A DNA stretch of 64,000 bases from Ceraceosorus guamensis (Eukaryota; Basidiomycota; Exobasidiomycetes; Ceraceosorales; Ceraceosoraceae). Position numbers and translations under genes: made by a program. A model generated the notes under the pieces. The model did not search any database. It worked only from the letters and a program-made list of their open reading frames with translations, and was not told the origin of the DNA. The DNA is taken from the NCBI RefSeq assembly GCF_003144195.1, contig NW_020289997.1, forward strand, positions 372,001 through 436,000, read 5' to 3'. This document shows, piece by piece, positions 21,754-34,560 of the stretch; within the stretch, counting starts at the first letter, position 1, and every line of letters starts with the position of its first letter.

Positions 21754-23362
21754 CTATTCTATTCCTTGCAACGGCTTTCTGAGCAAGAAATTCTTCACCA
21801 ACTCCGCAAATTCCAATGGCTTCTCAGCCTGCACCCAGTGGCCCGTGTCGAGAGAAGCATGCTGTGCATTGGGAAAGAAAGCATCGCAGATGGGTATATT
21901 GTGGCGATTGATATACCTAATGGGCCATGCAGTCGACACGTCAGGTTCAATCGCAAAGCGGCATTTCGCGTTGTAGCAAATTTTGTGTTCAGGCACAAGC
22001 GGTCATGGGCATCTCGACTCACTTGCTCCTTTCACCTTTGATGAATAGAGTATGTCCGTCCCACGATCGGCTAGACCGTTGCTGGCCATCGACTTGACCT
22101 TTGCCTGATTTGTCCGTTCCTGGAGGGTCAAAAGGGAAGTCCCCTAGGCTAGGCAACAGGTCCTGCATCTTGCGTACTGGGATTCTGAAAGACTTGATGT
22201 TCCGCTCGACCGGATTTTGTGTCAGGTTCGTTAGGAGGAAAGCGCGAATGCCTGGATCCTGCCGGCAATCGAGGCAAAGGTGTCAGCAAAGGATTTGCCG
22301 TGCGGGCCGGTACAGACCAACTCACGGACTCCCATTTCTGCAGCATTTCGTCTGCTTCTTTGTTGCTGGTACACCGCGCGGCGTCGATGTCGATCATTGC
22401 CTGCAGATAATTCTACACAGATGGGATAGAGGTCAAGTGAGCTCGTGTCGTATCAGAGGCTCTTGCTCTTAAATTTGGCTGGGCTACGAACCGCAAATTC
22501 AGGGCTCAGAGCACCTCTTGCCGGTGTCATGTCGACCGAGATGAGGGATGTTATGGGGTTGTTGGATGATGGCAAGTCTGCGAGGTCCAATGCCAAGGTT
22601 TGAACGGCCTTGCCGCCCCTGTCATCGATCGCTTGCGGCCCGTCAGCTACTCAGCAAGTGCAGTGGAAGCCGTGCATGCATACAACGTACATCGAGTGAC
22701 CGATCAAAGCCACATTCTGCGTCAAGTCCTGGTCATTCAGGAAATTTTCCAGGTCACGGGCGTGGTCCATATATGTCATGCTGTCCGCATGTCCTGAATC
22801 GCCGTGATTTCTGAGATCCTGTCAGAGCGCAGAAGAACGCCAAAAGAGGTCAGGCTTTCGACCTTTTGATAGCCAGGAACAACATGCAGGCTTCTGCGCA
22901 CCACAGTATACACATCCACACCAAACTGCTCTGCCATCCTTCTCGCTATGCTACGCCAGTTGGTCTTGCTTCCGCTATTGGATCGCAGTTGCAAGCTTGA
23001 CGGGTCTTGAGCATTTGCGCTGCGTGTCACACGCGACGTATCAAGGGTTCGCACACTCACAAGAGACCATGAGCAACGACGATGCTCTCCGTATCCCCTA
23101 CTTTGTACAACTTCCCATCGGCGGGCTTGCTGTACTTTGTAAAGTCAAGCTTGATTGCGCCTCCTTTCTCGTTGGGCATTCTGATACCAGCCTGCATGCT
23201 CAACCGCCTCTCCAGAGTCTCTCGCGTGTGCGTGCGCTGTGTCTCCTGCTTCTTGACCAGTCCTCTCTTGACGCCTCTGTGAGCTGCTACGGTGGGGCAT
23301 GACGAGAAGAAGCTGGACGTTCGTGGCCGCAAGGCGTCTGCGAAGAGTCGTACACTGGCCAT
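21754..23362 (-). CDS. ABHD11/Imo32-like mitochondrial alpha/beta hydrolase
   Basis: Alpha/beta-fold hydrolase, probably mitochondrial. Seven exons (23061-23362, 22902-22974, 22691-22818, 22492-22618, 22326-22412, 22023-22258, 21754-21916) give 371 residues. The N-terminus MASVRLFADALRPRTSSFF is basic and looks like a presequence. Then come HGLLFGSKTNW, DLRNHGDSGHADSMTYMDHARDLENF, the nucleophile elbow GHSMGG (Ser167), a candidate acid in SVDMTPAR (Asp197) and TGHWVQAEKP (His343). This order matches human ABHD11 and yeast Imo32. A loop of about 20 residues (PPGTDKSGKGQVDGQQRSS) is inserted before the last strand. Donors of introns 2 and 4 (GTGCGC, GTTCGT) are weak but keep frame and family alignment. 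Catalytic assignments are by analogy. Confidence 0.92.
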
Positions 23363-23817
23363 GGTAGCTGTCACGCTCAATCGAACGCACAAGGACGCCG
23401 CACAGGAAGTGCGAAACACTGAAGGATCCGTTGCTTGTCCTGTGCAGAACGACAAATGTGCAGCCATCACAAGGCAGGTGGTCGCTCGAAGAAGGTGAGT
23501 CCGGATCGTGAATGATTGCGCTACTCGATCGTGACCCCATATGCGGGTGGAAGACCCGCGGGCGCGCGTTCTCGTACGGCAGACCACCCCATGAACTCGG
23601 CGGGGGAAAGTGCGCGAGGCGTGATTGCCCGCGCATCCAAACACCGCCTTTCTACCTACCTATAGCTGTGGCCTTTGCGGCGCATACGAGGTACCTCCCG
23701 TCCACCGACATCGCAGACACATGCAATGTCCCATCTCGCTGCAGCTAGGCTCTTGGTCTCCCCAGCATCGAGTCACTGCAATCTACACAAAGTCCACACA
23801 TCTCTGGTGGTAGCTGC
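23363..23817. promoter_or_regulatory. Divergent ABHD11/ING intergenic region
   Basis: 455 bp between start codons, no intervening gene. Likely contains both promoters. I see no clear element beyond CT-rich tracts near the ING start. Confidence 0.4.
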
Positions 23818-25696
23818 ATGTCCCAATCCTCCTCCTCACTTGTGCCCATTCCCGTCATGAGCGCTGGGCCATTCCCGTCCCAAGCTGCCCGAGCAGGTCT
23901 AGCTGGACCTTCGTCATCGACTTCGGCGACAGCTTCAGCTCCAGCAGATGCGCAAGATAGCACTCTGTTCGCCACTTTGGCAGCATATGCCGATGCTCTG
24001 GATGCCCTGCCCCTCGACCTCACCAGGAGCTTCTCTGATCTCAGGGAACTGGATGCCGTGCTAGGAAGCCATTTGGCAGGCTTGACTGCTCGACTGTCCC
24101 ACTTGTCCGACGCCATCAGCCAAGAAGACATGTCACAGGGAGAGAGATTGCTGGCTCTGAAAGAGTGTGCTGAGGAAGCGCGCGCATATAAGATGGGAGG
24201 AGAAGATAAGATCAGAGTCGCTGTAAACACCGCAGAGACTGTGAGTAAAAGATCGTCGACGGTGGTGGCCGAGACGACTTGCATAGTGATGCTCACTCCT
24301 CATGTGGCTTTTCAGATCATTTCGCACACATCTCACATCAGCACGTTGCTAACGGCTCTCAGCTCTCACCCTGGTCTGGCGCCATACCTAGACTCCCCTC
24401 CTTCCCACCTGGCCGGGCACTTGTCGGATGGCACACCGATCGTTGGAGGCGACCGCCCAGTGATACAGTCTGGAGCAGGAGGCATCGCCAAAGACGGATC
24501 CAAGGGGAAGAAAGGCGGGCCTCCTCGTCTGGCTCGGTTGGGTGGGTCGGCTGGACCCAGTGGTCCGCTAGCCGCAGTGAGCTCTGCTGCAGCGGCGGCT
24601 GGCATAATGGGAGCAAGCCTTGCTGGCACCGTTGCCCCTCCGTCAGCCTCTCCAACCACCGGCAAAGGAACCAATCCTACGCCAAAAAAAAGGAAAGCCA
24701 ATCCCAATAGCGTTGACGAAGCACCGAGCGCTGGACATACCAAGAGTGCAGCTACTTCGTCGTCCGCTGCCAAGAAGAAAGCCAACGCAGCAGCCGCTGC
24801 TGCAGCTACAGCAGGTGCCGCATCGGCTGGTGCAGGAGGCGTGCTAGCGGCTAGCCTTCACGGCTCCGTAGGCAGCGGGGCTGCTAGCGCTCAAGGAGGG
24901 TCGACAAGCAGACCGAGAGGTGGTGCCGCCGGTGCCAACGCGCCAAATGGCAAGACAGCTGCTGACCGTCAACTGACCACTTCAAACGAACGAGGAGAGC
25001 GCACCTCGCGCGAGGGAAATGGGGAAGGCGAGATCGATGGAGATGATGCGAAAGGGCAATCAACCAGTCGTTCGAGGCGCCCAGCTCCTTCAGGGACGGC
25101 TCACGCTGCAGCATCATCTGCAGCTGCATCCAAGCACAACACCTCCTCCGCTTCCCCGGCCCCTTCCACAGCCGGACATGGGTCAGGCAACAATGGCGCA
25201 GCGATGCCGGGTCAGATCGGAACTGGACAATCGAGCAATGCTTCCTCTGTCGCTCCTCCTGCTCGTTCAGCTCGCGTCACTAGAGCAGTCAGAGGCGGTG
25301 CGGATGAAAACCCGAGCAACGCGACAGCTGTGGCTGAAGAAGATGAGAGGAGGTACTGCTACTGCGACAATATCTCTTATGGCGATATGATCGGTTGCGA
25401 TGGAGATGACTGTGAAAGGGAATGGGTGAGTAGGGCACGACTTTTTTTGCCTCGCCTGCTGAGGAGAGACACGCGACACGGTAGATCAAGTCGACGAAAC
25501 GTGATCAGCTCATGAGCGACTCTCCCTTGCTTTACCACAGTTCCATCTTGCGTGCGTCGGTATGACCAAGCCACCGCACGGCTCATGGCTGTGCGACGAA
25601 TGCAGACACAAGACTGAACACAGCAAGAAGCCCGGCGGTGGGAATGGCAACTCCAAGTACACAAAGAGTGGAGGCAAAGGTCATTCTCGTAGATAA
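23818..25696 (+). CDS. ING-family PHD-finger protein
   Basis: Chromatin reader of the Inhibitor-of-Growth family (yeast Yng1, Yng2, Pho23), a subunit of histone acetyltransferase or deacetylase complexes. Exons 23818-24240, 24316-25425 and 25541-25696 give 562 residues. The N-terminal helical ING domain spans about residues 40-170. A long Ala/Ser/Gly-rich linker follows. The C-terminal PHD finger (about 487-532) reads RYCYCDNISYGDMIGCDGDD through WLCDEC, with a full Cys4-His-Cys3 set and the Tyr, Asp-Met and Trp residues used to bind H3K4me3. A Lys-rich tail (SKYTKSGGKGHSRR) ends the protein. It is roughly twice the length of yeast relatives because of the linker. Intron 1 is 75 nt, a multiple of three, and has no in-frame stop. 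Which ING paralogue this is cannot be decided. Confidence 0.93.
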
Positions 25697-26002
25697 GTCG
25701 CGATTCTGCGCCAATTCGATTCGCTGCGATGTAAAAACGATTGGGACTGTATATTTCTGTAGGTGTTAGTGGACGATCTGCAAAATTGATAATGTCGTGG
25801 AGACGCGTTCTCAGCAGATTGCCTGCTTGTGTTCTGTCAGAGCTTGCGTGTGGCTTGCGCAGAATTCGTGGGTATGAAAACAAGGACGAGACGGAAACTT
25901 AGATGGAAGCCCGGCGTCGACCTCGATTGATGTGTCGCCAGGGACTTTACGTTTACTGTGATCCGCGGCTCGCTCGAGGAGCAAAGCGGGGCACTTGAGA
26001 AG
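25697..26002. other. Convergent 3' spacer
   Basis: 306 bp between the stops of the ING gene and the orphan at 26003. Nothing gene-like. Confidence 0.6.
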
Positions 26003-28476
26003 CTACTTGGCGCTCTGACGCTCAGCCTTGAGAGCTTCGCGAACGGAATGACCCTCCAAGCAATTCAAGCTGGATACCCGCTTGCGGGGCTTTACGCCGG
26101 CGGACCGACGAATCGCCGACGTGCGTCCAGAGTCTGAGCCGGACGAGACAGCTGAAGAGCAGCTTTTACCACCACTTCGTAAGAGGGTGATCGGAGAGAA
26201 GCGCGAGATGTCCGAGGCGGACGTGTTCGAAGACGAGGCTTCAAGGCTCGAGCTGCTCGCCCGACGAGCTCTGCAACTCAAGCGCTCCGCCGCGAGCGAA
26301 AGACTATCGCGTGGAACGTGCGCGAACTTGTGGTATGGCGTCTTTGGCCTAGAAGCCAGCAGGCTCTTGGCCTTCTTTTGATGGAGACTTTCGTCGCTGT
26401 GTTCCGTACCCTTCCATAAATCTAGATAGGCTTGGATCCGCGCTGACATGGGACATCCAGTCCAAGAAGCTTGCTTGTTCGACGAAGCAGAGTCAGTTCT
26501 GATGTGTCTTGGATTTTCTGATCCAAACGAGCTTCGCCTACCCAGTGGCGGGTTTGCACGACCATGGCAAAGGGCATTGAGAATGTTGATACGGTGCTCG
26601 CTAACAGGACTCGAGAGGCCAAGTCCCACCGCGCTGCTCATCGCGCTTGCGTCATCCAGCTCAAGTTTCTGCAGTACGGTTTCAGGAGAATCGAGCATCT
26701 CCACCTCTTCCGAGTCCGAGGTGGCTTCGCGTCTCGGGGTAGCGCAAGACGAGGAGAAGTGGCGGAGCTGTGGGTCTGGCAGCGGAGTGCTGCCATCGTC
26801 GACGGCTTCGACACTGTCGTCAAGATCGAGTTGTAATGCATTAATACAGTACCAAGAGCTCTCTTGTGCGTGGCTGGTGGATAGCGCGCAATCATGTGGA
26901 ACCGTGCCGCTAGCACGTTCAACTGGAAGTGCGCCGGTCCTGGTAAAGTGCTTGTCGTACTGTAGATGGGGTGGGACTTGGGGCACTGGCGGCATCATGC
27001 GGGGTCGCTGCGCAACGCCGCCACGCCTGGTGCGGGTATGACGGTTGAATTCTTGACTGCCAGGCTTCGAAGCTGGGTCGTCAACATCCCCTTTGGAGAA
27101 ACGTGGGAGCCAAGACTGCTGCACCGCTGCGAATGCGCTTTCTTGAGATTTGAGAATGGATGCCACGCTAGTCTCAGGTGTCGTCTTTGGTGGCTGGTGC
27201 AAGCAGACCGACAGGGCCCTGGACGCTTCGCGGGCCGCTTGCATGTCGCTGAGCGTGGCATAAGGATGTCGAGATGCGTCTCGAGAGTCGTGGATGGGGC
27301 GTTTGCCGTGACGAAGTGTTGTAGAAGAGCGAAAGGAGCGTAATTGCTGTAGAGTAATTGGCGACATCAATCGAGGGCTGTCTAAGGACTGCTCAGCGGT
27401 GTCCGCAGATGACGTATCGCTCTGCGGGACATCGTCGTCCGTCGATTTTGAGGTGCTGGGGATCGTAACATCCCGCGATGAAAAGCAGCTGGAGGGACGC
27501 GAAGCCTGATCCTTGCTGCGATCGTCAATGATGAGGCCGAATGTGTCTGGTGTGCCAACAAGGAATGCGGGGCAGCGCTGAAGCATGACGGGTGGCTGCA
27601 GCATCGAGTAGCGTAGATCCATGAAAGACTGCTCGTCATCCTCCTTCGCACGTCGAGGTGGACAATCTTCGCCGCCACCTTTCCCCTTCCGGCCAGGCGG
27701 TCGTACTTGAAGATATTCCGCGCTGACAGGGATCGGTCCAGACGTCGGTGTGACTAAGGGCGTGTCCGGCGAGCCCGTGCGCGGTGAGAACGAGAAGGTC
27801 GGAGTGGGTAGCCTGCGCCTGCGCGCGAAAGCTTCCACAGCCTCATGCGTGCACTCCGATGGACTGATACCGCCTCGAGCCGAAAAGCCATCGTCTGAGC
27901 TAGACATCTGCGATACGAAAGATGAGCACCATCGACGTGAGAATGGGACGAGATGACTGCCGCGAGCGAATAGTACCACTTACCCTTCTGGCCAGATGAA
28001 GAGCGCGACTTCGTGTTGCAGGCGGGCAGCCCGATTCCCAATCGCTGATGGCGCTACATGAGCCATTGGCCTGGCCTCCAAGAATGTCACTGAGGGATGG
28101 CGAGACGTACGAGAGGTCGCTCGCCGGCGCTTCCGCTTTCACTGCGGGAGGAGCTGTGCAAGATTGTGCATGTCAGTTGATGGAGTATCAAAACTCTACC
28201 ACGAGCAAACTTACTCGACTTTTTCAAGGAGGCGATGTGGACAGCTTGGACCCATGGTCGGCTGCTTACATACCAATGCGTTGATCGGGGCGGTGTCTGG
28301 GGTACATCTCCTGGGCTCCGCAAAGGATCTAGCACCACTGCCGATGAGTCTTGCTTGCTGCTGACGTGAGCCGCTGCCTTTGCTGACTGGAATGGACGTT
28401 GGCGTCGAAGGTTGGTCGAGCCGGTCATTGCGCCCGTGCTGGTCGCAGTGGATGAGAGCTGAGCCTCTATCAGCAT
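26003..28476 (-). CDS. Orphan disordered protein (774 aa)
   Basis: Not recognised. Exons 28215-28476, 27984-28141 and 26003-27907 give 774 residues; both donors are GTAAGT and phases agree (1, then 0). The chosen start MLIEAQLSSTATSTG is the first ATG of the frame. Composition is Ser/Arg/Pro/Asp-rich and probably disordered. Short islands that look conserved-like are FMDLRYSMLQPPVMLQRCPAF, VGTPDTFGLIIDDR, SPITLQQLRSFRSS and SSWYCINALQLDLDD. Several SP/TP sites (SPRTGSPDTPLVTPTSGP) suggest proline-directed phosphorylation. No transmembrane or signal segment. It could be a regulatory or scaffold protein; the sequence does not say which. Confidence 0.7.
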
Positions 28477-31400
28477 CTTGTGTGCATTTGTGAGCGGCAA
28501 GGATGATATAGAGCGGAGCGAAGGAGGTAAAGAGGATTAGAACTGAGAATTGCTGGTGAGGACGAACGTAGGAGATAGGAGGGCAAGATGATTGCTGGCA
28601 GACGCGCATCTCAACGCGCCAGGTTCGCAAGCGGTGGTATACTTGTGCGCGCGCTCATTTAGTTCTTATTGGAGGTCATCACAGATGCGAATCTGAATCG
28701 TGAATGAGAATGCGCATCGTAAATGCGAATGGCACCGCTATACAAGTCACAACAGTCGGGTTTCCCACCGCGTACACCATTCAGCCCTTCGCGCCTCTGA
28801 CTCATGGCTTGTCGCCGGAGCGGAAGCGGGTGCGATTGCTGAGCTGCCAGCATACTCGTTATACTGCACCTCCCGCTTTCGATTTGTCCCCAGACCAGCG
28901 TGAGTCCCGATCATCAGCGAGTGCCTAGCTTGAGCCTTATCTTTCCTGTTCCCTTGCCCCACCCTCACGCCATGTATGCTCAGCACTCAGCGTGAAGCAT
29001 CTGGACGAGCGGTTCTTGCTCTTTAAGCCCGATTCCAGCCAATCAAATCGGATCTCGAGAGTCCCTTTGCTGGCTCGAGCGTCACAAGTTGCTCTTCTCC
29101 TCAATCCTGTAGCGCAATTTGAGGGTCGTCATCGTGGTTTGCGCCTGATGCTTGCGCCAGCAAGTACGGCATCAGCTAGCTGCTGCTGCTGTGTACGGAG
29201 AGCAAGGGATGGCATGGCACGCTGCGCATGCGCGTTCACGAGTTGCTGCTGCTGTTGCCGGTGCATGACGCATGCTATATATACATCAACGACCGTTGAG
29301 CATCCGTGGCTGCTCTCTGACGCCATATAGCGTGCGAACTAGAAGGCTTTGCCGACTCGTGCTGGTGGCCTATAGCTGCCATCTTGATCAGAGTGTCACG
29401 AGTAGGTGCGCATTGAGACCGTTCAAGCCTTGAGTCCTATCGCCCGTGTCGTGAGCACGTGAAGCTCATCCATGCAAGGGACAAGGCGACGTCGTCCGTC
29501 CATGCTGCCAGCAAGCAACAGAATCTCTGACACCGGCGGAGCTTTGTTCAAAGTCCATTCTGCAGACGAGATGCACCTATATACGTGTCTACTGATGGAT
29601 TGCCGGCGCCTTCTGCACTCATGACTGGTGACTTTCTATAAATGGTTCGACTCGACCGTGCTGCTGGCGCCTGCACAGATTCTGCCCGCAATTCGACGCT
29701 TCGATCCTCGCCCCGTGAATGAATGAGGTTCCTGCGTGAGGCAGAGCAAGCCACGATTGCATGAGGGGCACGAGCGACTCAATCTTGAATTCAAGATTGT
29801 GATCCTCGACTCGACCCAACGTCCTGACTATTCTTGTGGAGCACAGCATGCTGAGGAAAGTCTTTATGCGTGGATCAAATGTCAAATAGCTTGCGCTCTT
29901 CCTTAAGCATCGTTCGTTAGCTGTCTGAGCGGTCATCGGCGCGATAGGATTCGCTAGCTGCGCGCTTCAGCAAAGGAGGGCGAGCGTTGACTGAGACCCC
30001 TTACTTGCGTGACCAGCTAGGATGTTGTGCATGCGTGTCTTGATTGCTCTTCTGATTCTATTTCTGATTCTAATTTATTGGTTGACTCACGACTCAAGAC
30101 TGACATGTCCTTTTAGAGCATCAAACTCACGTACGTATCAGTCTTGAGTGAATGAGTGTCGAGCGAAGGGCGCCTGCGCTGAGCGCGCTCGAAGCAAGCT
30201 GCTGTGCACGCACTGATGAGACTCGTGACTGTGACTTCTCTGACTGCAGCACCCGCAGTGGGGGCGGCAGCCTTCGTTTGTATGGTGAAGCTAGGCACAA
30301 CGAGTGTTCGGACGTACAGGGTCACCACTCGTGATAGCTATAGAGAAGTCCTGCACGCAGCATCACCCTAGGCTTCAGCATATGCAATTAAGATGGCTAT
30401 ACAAGTTCATATATATGCCACTCACCGCGGCTGATGCCGGCACCGTGTGCAAGTTGAAACACCGAGACGTTTCACTTTCGCCATTCGGAGTCGTGAGAAT
30501 ATCATATCGGTGCGCCTGACCGATTGCGCCTCTCACGCGATGCGGCGTGAATAGAGCAGCTGCAGCAGATGTGCATCAGCCGGTATCAGCACTTGCGCAT
30601 GACCGAGCCAAGAATCACGAATGTGAATGTGCTAGCTGCTGATGCTGCTGATATATATAGCGGGAGAGCAGCTATATGGGTCACAATAGTCGTCCCGCGC
30701 GGAAGCTGTCCGTCCACTCTGACTTTGATAGCTCGATGGAGCTTGGGTGGTGGACGTCCCTGCTTGAGCCGTGAGCTGGTAGGTTCCATATATGTAGCGT
30801 TCAGCGTCCTGCAGCACTTTGTCTTCATTCCGGCGCGATTGTTGCGCCCCGGCACTGCGGTGATTGCGCACTTTGATGGTTTGTCTCTACCGCATGGACT
30901 CATTGACTGATGAGTTCCATGCAGATCACGGATCGATCAGGCCGCATGCATGGCGTGCGAGGTACTTGATTCTCTATACCGACCCTTCCATTGGATGTCT
31001 CCTCGATTCACAGTCAGAGCTGAGTCTTGAGTCTGATGATGAGCGAGTTGCCCACAAAGTCAAAAGGACCCTCCACCGCAGCGGAGTCGAGAACGTCTCT
31101 TGCGCAGTCACGAGTGTGCGGTTGCCTAACACACACCAGCTGGGCAGGTGACCGTAGTGAATACACGTGGCGTCCGCGCCGCGCGCCGTGCCGCTACGTG
31201 AACTCTTCTCGGGAAGGGCTCGCTGATGTGTGCATGCTGTGGCTGCTGCATGACCATCACGAGTGGATAAATTCCCTCGGTCCACATGAACCCCGACCGC
31301 ACAACAACCTGCAACCACTTTTTTCCGGTCATTCGGCCAGCCAGCAGCAGCATGCAATGCAGCCTTCTGCTGACCGATACGTGCGCGAGAGACCAGCCAG

Positions 31401-31577
31401 CAGCCATCTCTTCGTGTGGGCCTAGAGCAGTCAGAGTATAGGGCGTGCAACCCTCAAAGAACTAATGGATGTCGTCGCTGCGCTGGACTTCGTGTCTTCT
31501 AACCACCACATCGCTATTCTTTGCGTGTGTTGCTGACGAGGCTTCGAGATAGACGTCGGTCCCCGCCGCATGCCAAG
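28477..31577. other. 3.1-kb gene-free divergent region
   Basis: The longest internal stretch without a supported gene, between two divergent start codons. It holds many ACTCGTGAC / GTCACGAGT motifs (for example 29395, 30084-30094, 30221-30230, 30328-30335, 31106-31114, 31257-31265), GCTGCTGCTG runs at about 29180 and 29245, repeated TATATA-type tracts (29277, 30412, 30649, 30789), and TGATTCT repeats near 30050. All frames are short and look like chance. A non-coding RNA or complex promoter is possible but not shown. Confidence 0.6.
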
Positions 31578-33572
31578 ATGGCTTCAGCTTCAGCGTCAGC
31601 GAGCACTAGCGCAAAGGTCGTCGAAGATCACGACCTCTTGCTTGGGCCTGGCGCTACCCGTCAAGGTCTCAAATGGACCGCACCGCCGTCTCACCTAGAG
31701 CTGGTGCAAGTTCACTACCTTGTACGGCATGGCGAACGTACCCCTGTACGAACGCGGCTTCAAAACGCCAAACCAGCAATCCCAACTTCTTGGCCCTATT
31801 GTCACGTCGGTTCTGAGTTTGCCGCTGCCGTGGCAGACTTCGCGCCAGGACCTCCCGATGCCAAAGGCAAGTCACCAGCTAAAGTACCTGATGGACCTTG
31901 GCGGGGACCTGATTCGTGGCGCGGCAAGATGGACATACGCAAAGGGACCGAGAACACTGATCGTCACGATCGGCCAGTTCCTGGCGCTCCCGGGGAATGG
32001 TGAGCTTGCGCCGGATCGGTGCTCGTGAGAGCAAGGCCTGTGCTGACCTTTGCCGCGCTCATGTACGCGCTTTCTCTCCTCAGCCTTCTTGGAGAGCTCA
32101 CAGATCTCGGGAGGCAATCAACACACGCCTTGGGTCAACTGCTGCGGGAGACGTACATAGACAAGCTTGGATTGCTGCCACAGCGTCTTACCCCTGATGA
32201 TGCGAATGCGGTGTATTTCCGTTCAACAAACATGTCGAGAACTGTGGAGTCGGTGAGTGGCTTTTCCCGCAATGTAGCCAGCTGAGCTGCGGTCCGGCGT
32301 CTGACGAGCCACCTTGCTGTCCGCTCATAGGCTCAATCACTCATCAGGGGTCTGCTACCGCAAACAAGAGACTCGCAGGACGAGTACACTCCCACACTTT
32401 TGATCAGAAACGGCACCACAGAAAATTTGTTGCCCAACACTTTTGGTTGCGCACGGTTGCGGGCTCTTGACGCGCAGTTCGCGAGCATGGCAGCGCAAGT
32501 GCACAATGCCAGGCTATCCGCTTTTGACGAGGGCATCGCACCGCACTGCGATGGTGCGCCCCCCAGGATAGACGGGCATCCGAGACTCAATGGGTGAGTG
32601 TTGTGCCCTCCATGCTGGCCTCTAAACATCCTCTCTGACCTAACTTCTCGCCACCGCGACCTCGCAGCATTCTCGACACAGTGCGCGCCGCAGTGGCGCA
32701 TGGCGTGCCCTTCCCGTCTGTTTTCGAAGAGCCTGACACGATGCGTGTTGTGGAACGCGCGGTGGTGGACGAGTGGTGTGAGTTTTTGAGAGTTGTTGCA
32801 TGTATTTCCTGAGGTGGCTCAATGCTCAAAGACCTGCCGCTCGTCCAAAACGCAGTCTCTGGCTATCACGCAGAGGGTGAGTCCGCGGCTTCTTGATACG
32901 AGAAATCGACCAAAGCTAAGCTGTGGCTGCTTTCCGTGCAGACGCGGCGCTGCGAAATCAGTACAGGCGACTCGCCATGGGTCGTCTACTGAACGACTTG
33001 GCAGGTCGTCTGTACAACAAAGCCACAAACGGTGACCGAGACCCCCTCAAGCTCGCAGTGTACTGCGCACGTAGGTATTTGCCCTGCCTTCGTCAGCCAC
33101 GCTGGGCTCTGCTGAAGTTCATCGTCTCTACATTGCAGATGACACTTCCTTGGCCGGGCTGCTCTCAACATTAGACGCTTTCGACAATAGGTGGCCAGCT
33201 TTCACCGCCTCGCTAGGTTTAGAGCTGTTCAGAGATCGAAGTCCTGCAGCACAAACGTCCATCCTCTCCGTTCTCGGAATTGGACGATCAGCGCCTCAGC
33301 ACTGTACGTGTTCAGCGTTGCGGTACATGGCTCAAAGTACGCCGCATAACAGCTTTGCTGACCAGACTAACCTTGTAGATGTTCGATTACGGTACGGCGA
33401 CAAGACGTTGAAGCTGCCTGCGTGTGCCGCAAAAGGAGCTCACCTTGAAGGACAGCCCGAGCTGTGCACACTAGAGGCCTTCAAGTCAGCTGTAGAAGCT
33501 TTACGCCGTCCAGATGGCATGTCCTGGGAAAAAGAATGTCAAGAAGGCCGGGGCTCGAAGAGTTCCAAGTAG
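31578..33572 (+). CDS. Histidine acid phosphatase (branch 2)
   Basis: Phosphomonoesterase of the histidine phosphatase clan. Eight exons (31578-31999, 32084-32252, 32331-32593, 32668-32777, 32832-32876, 32942-33070, 33139-33303, 33379-33572) give 498 residues. The catalytic motif RHGERTPVR is at residues 50-58 (His51). Then LLGELTDLGRQSTHALG, the FRSTNMSRTVESAQSLIRGLL helix and the second catalytic motif CAHDTSLAGLL (His380-Asp381), whose His codon is split by an intron. This set fits the ACP6/ACPL2-like and fungal acid phosphatase group. No signal peptide: the start is a Ser/Ala repeat, so the protein is probably intracellular. The acceptor of intron 4 (CTCAAAG, 32831) was preferred because the nearer alternative would leave an intron of only 36 nt. 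Confidence 0.9.
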
Positions 33573-34560
33573 CGCTTCGAACGGTCGCTCAGGTAATGCG
33601 ATGAAATTTCACAGACCCGCGTGTTGAAGCGAGCCTTGCAAGAGCAAGAGGTCCGACTGACAGGTACAGGGCAAGACGTTGATCGCCATGAGTTTTCTCC
33701 ACGGACTTCCACCAGGGCCTATTAATCCTCCGATTGTGCCTCACCGAGGGCCGATTGGAGTTCATGCCAGGCCAAGATCGAGACTCTCTCTATGCCTCGC
33801 GCATGAGAGTGTTTGCACTTGCACTTCACATTGCCCATCGCCGTGCACCTCTCTACACTGGAAGTGGGCCATTCCGATGAGTGTACATCTTCCTCGCCTC
33901 TGCCGAGCCGATTTGTGTCGTTACCTCTCGGTTCATTGGGGGTCCCTACATGGCGAGCGCATGTTCCGCTTACACGCAATGCATGACTCGTGTACCGCCC
34001 TTCGAGCCCTTCCCTTCGCCGAATTGTCTGGCGCATGCGGGCATTGATCTGATCAAGCCTGCCCGCGAACTGCGTTCTAACATTGCTTTGGGAAGCATAT
34101 TGTGAATGACATCATTGATTGTGGTTTTCGGATGAGTGCGATTCTCAAGGCGAGTGGGTGTTGACCAGTCTTGGTTGCTCTTCATCTTCGCGTTTAGGTT
34201 CAAGAGTCCATGGTCGAGATCCAGATCGTGGTCGAAGATCACTGCTCCCCCTTTCTCGACCACGTGACCTGAATTCGTTGGCCTCACTGCATGCTGCACG
34301 AAGAACTCATCAAAACTGCACGATGCACGCATGCTACGCGAGAGGTGTCGGAAAGACCTCCCGGATCATTGATCTCTTCTGCCGATCAATCGTGAACATT
34401 GATCGAGATTGTATTCCTATTCCATCACAAATACGCGAGCGAAGCTCTAGCAGTCCACGACTTGAGCTTGGTAACCATTTCGCGGCCAGATGTACCACTC
34501 AGATCAATGATCCAGGCGTTTTGTGGCTTGCGCAACCATGCCTTCACCAGGTCTAGCTGC
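33573..34560. other. Spacer before the PPR-like gene
   Basis: About 990 bp. The frame of the downstream gene is open from about 34399, so an earlier start there is possible. The remainder has no recognisable gene. Confidence 0.5.

Noticed and set aside
32778-32813. 36-nt intron in the histidine phosphatase gene
   Set aside because: Too short compared with all other introns; the next acceptor at 32831 gives 54 nt and the same frame.
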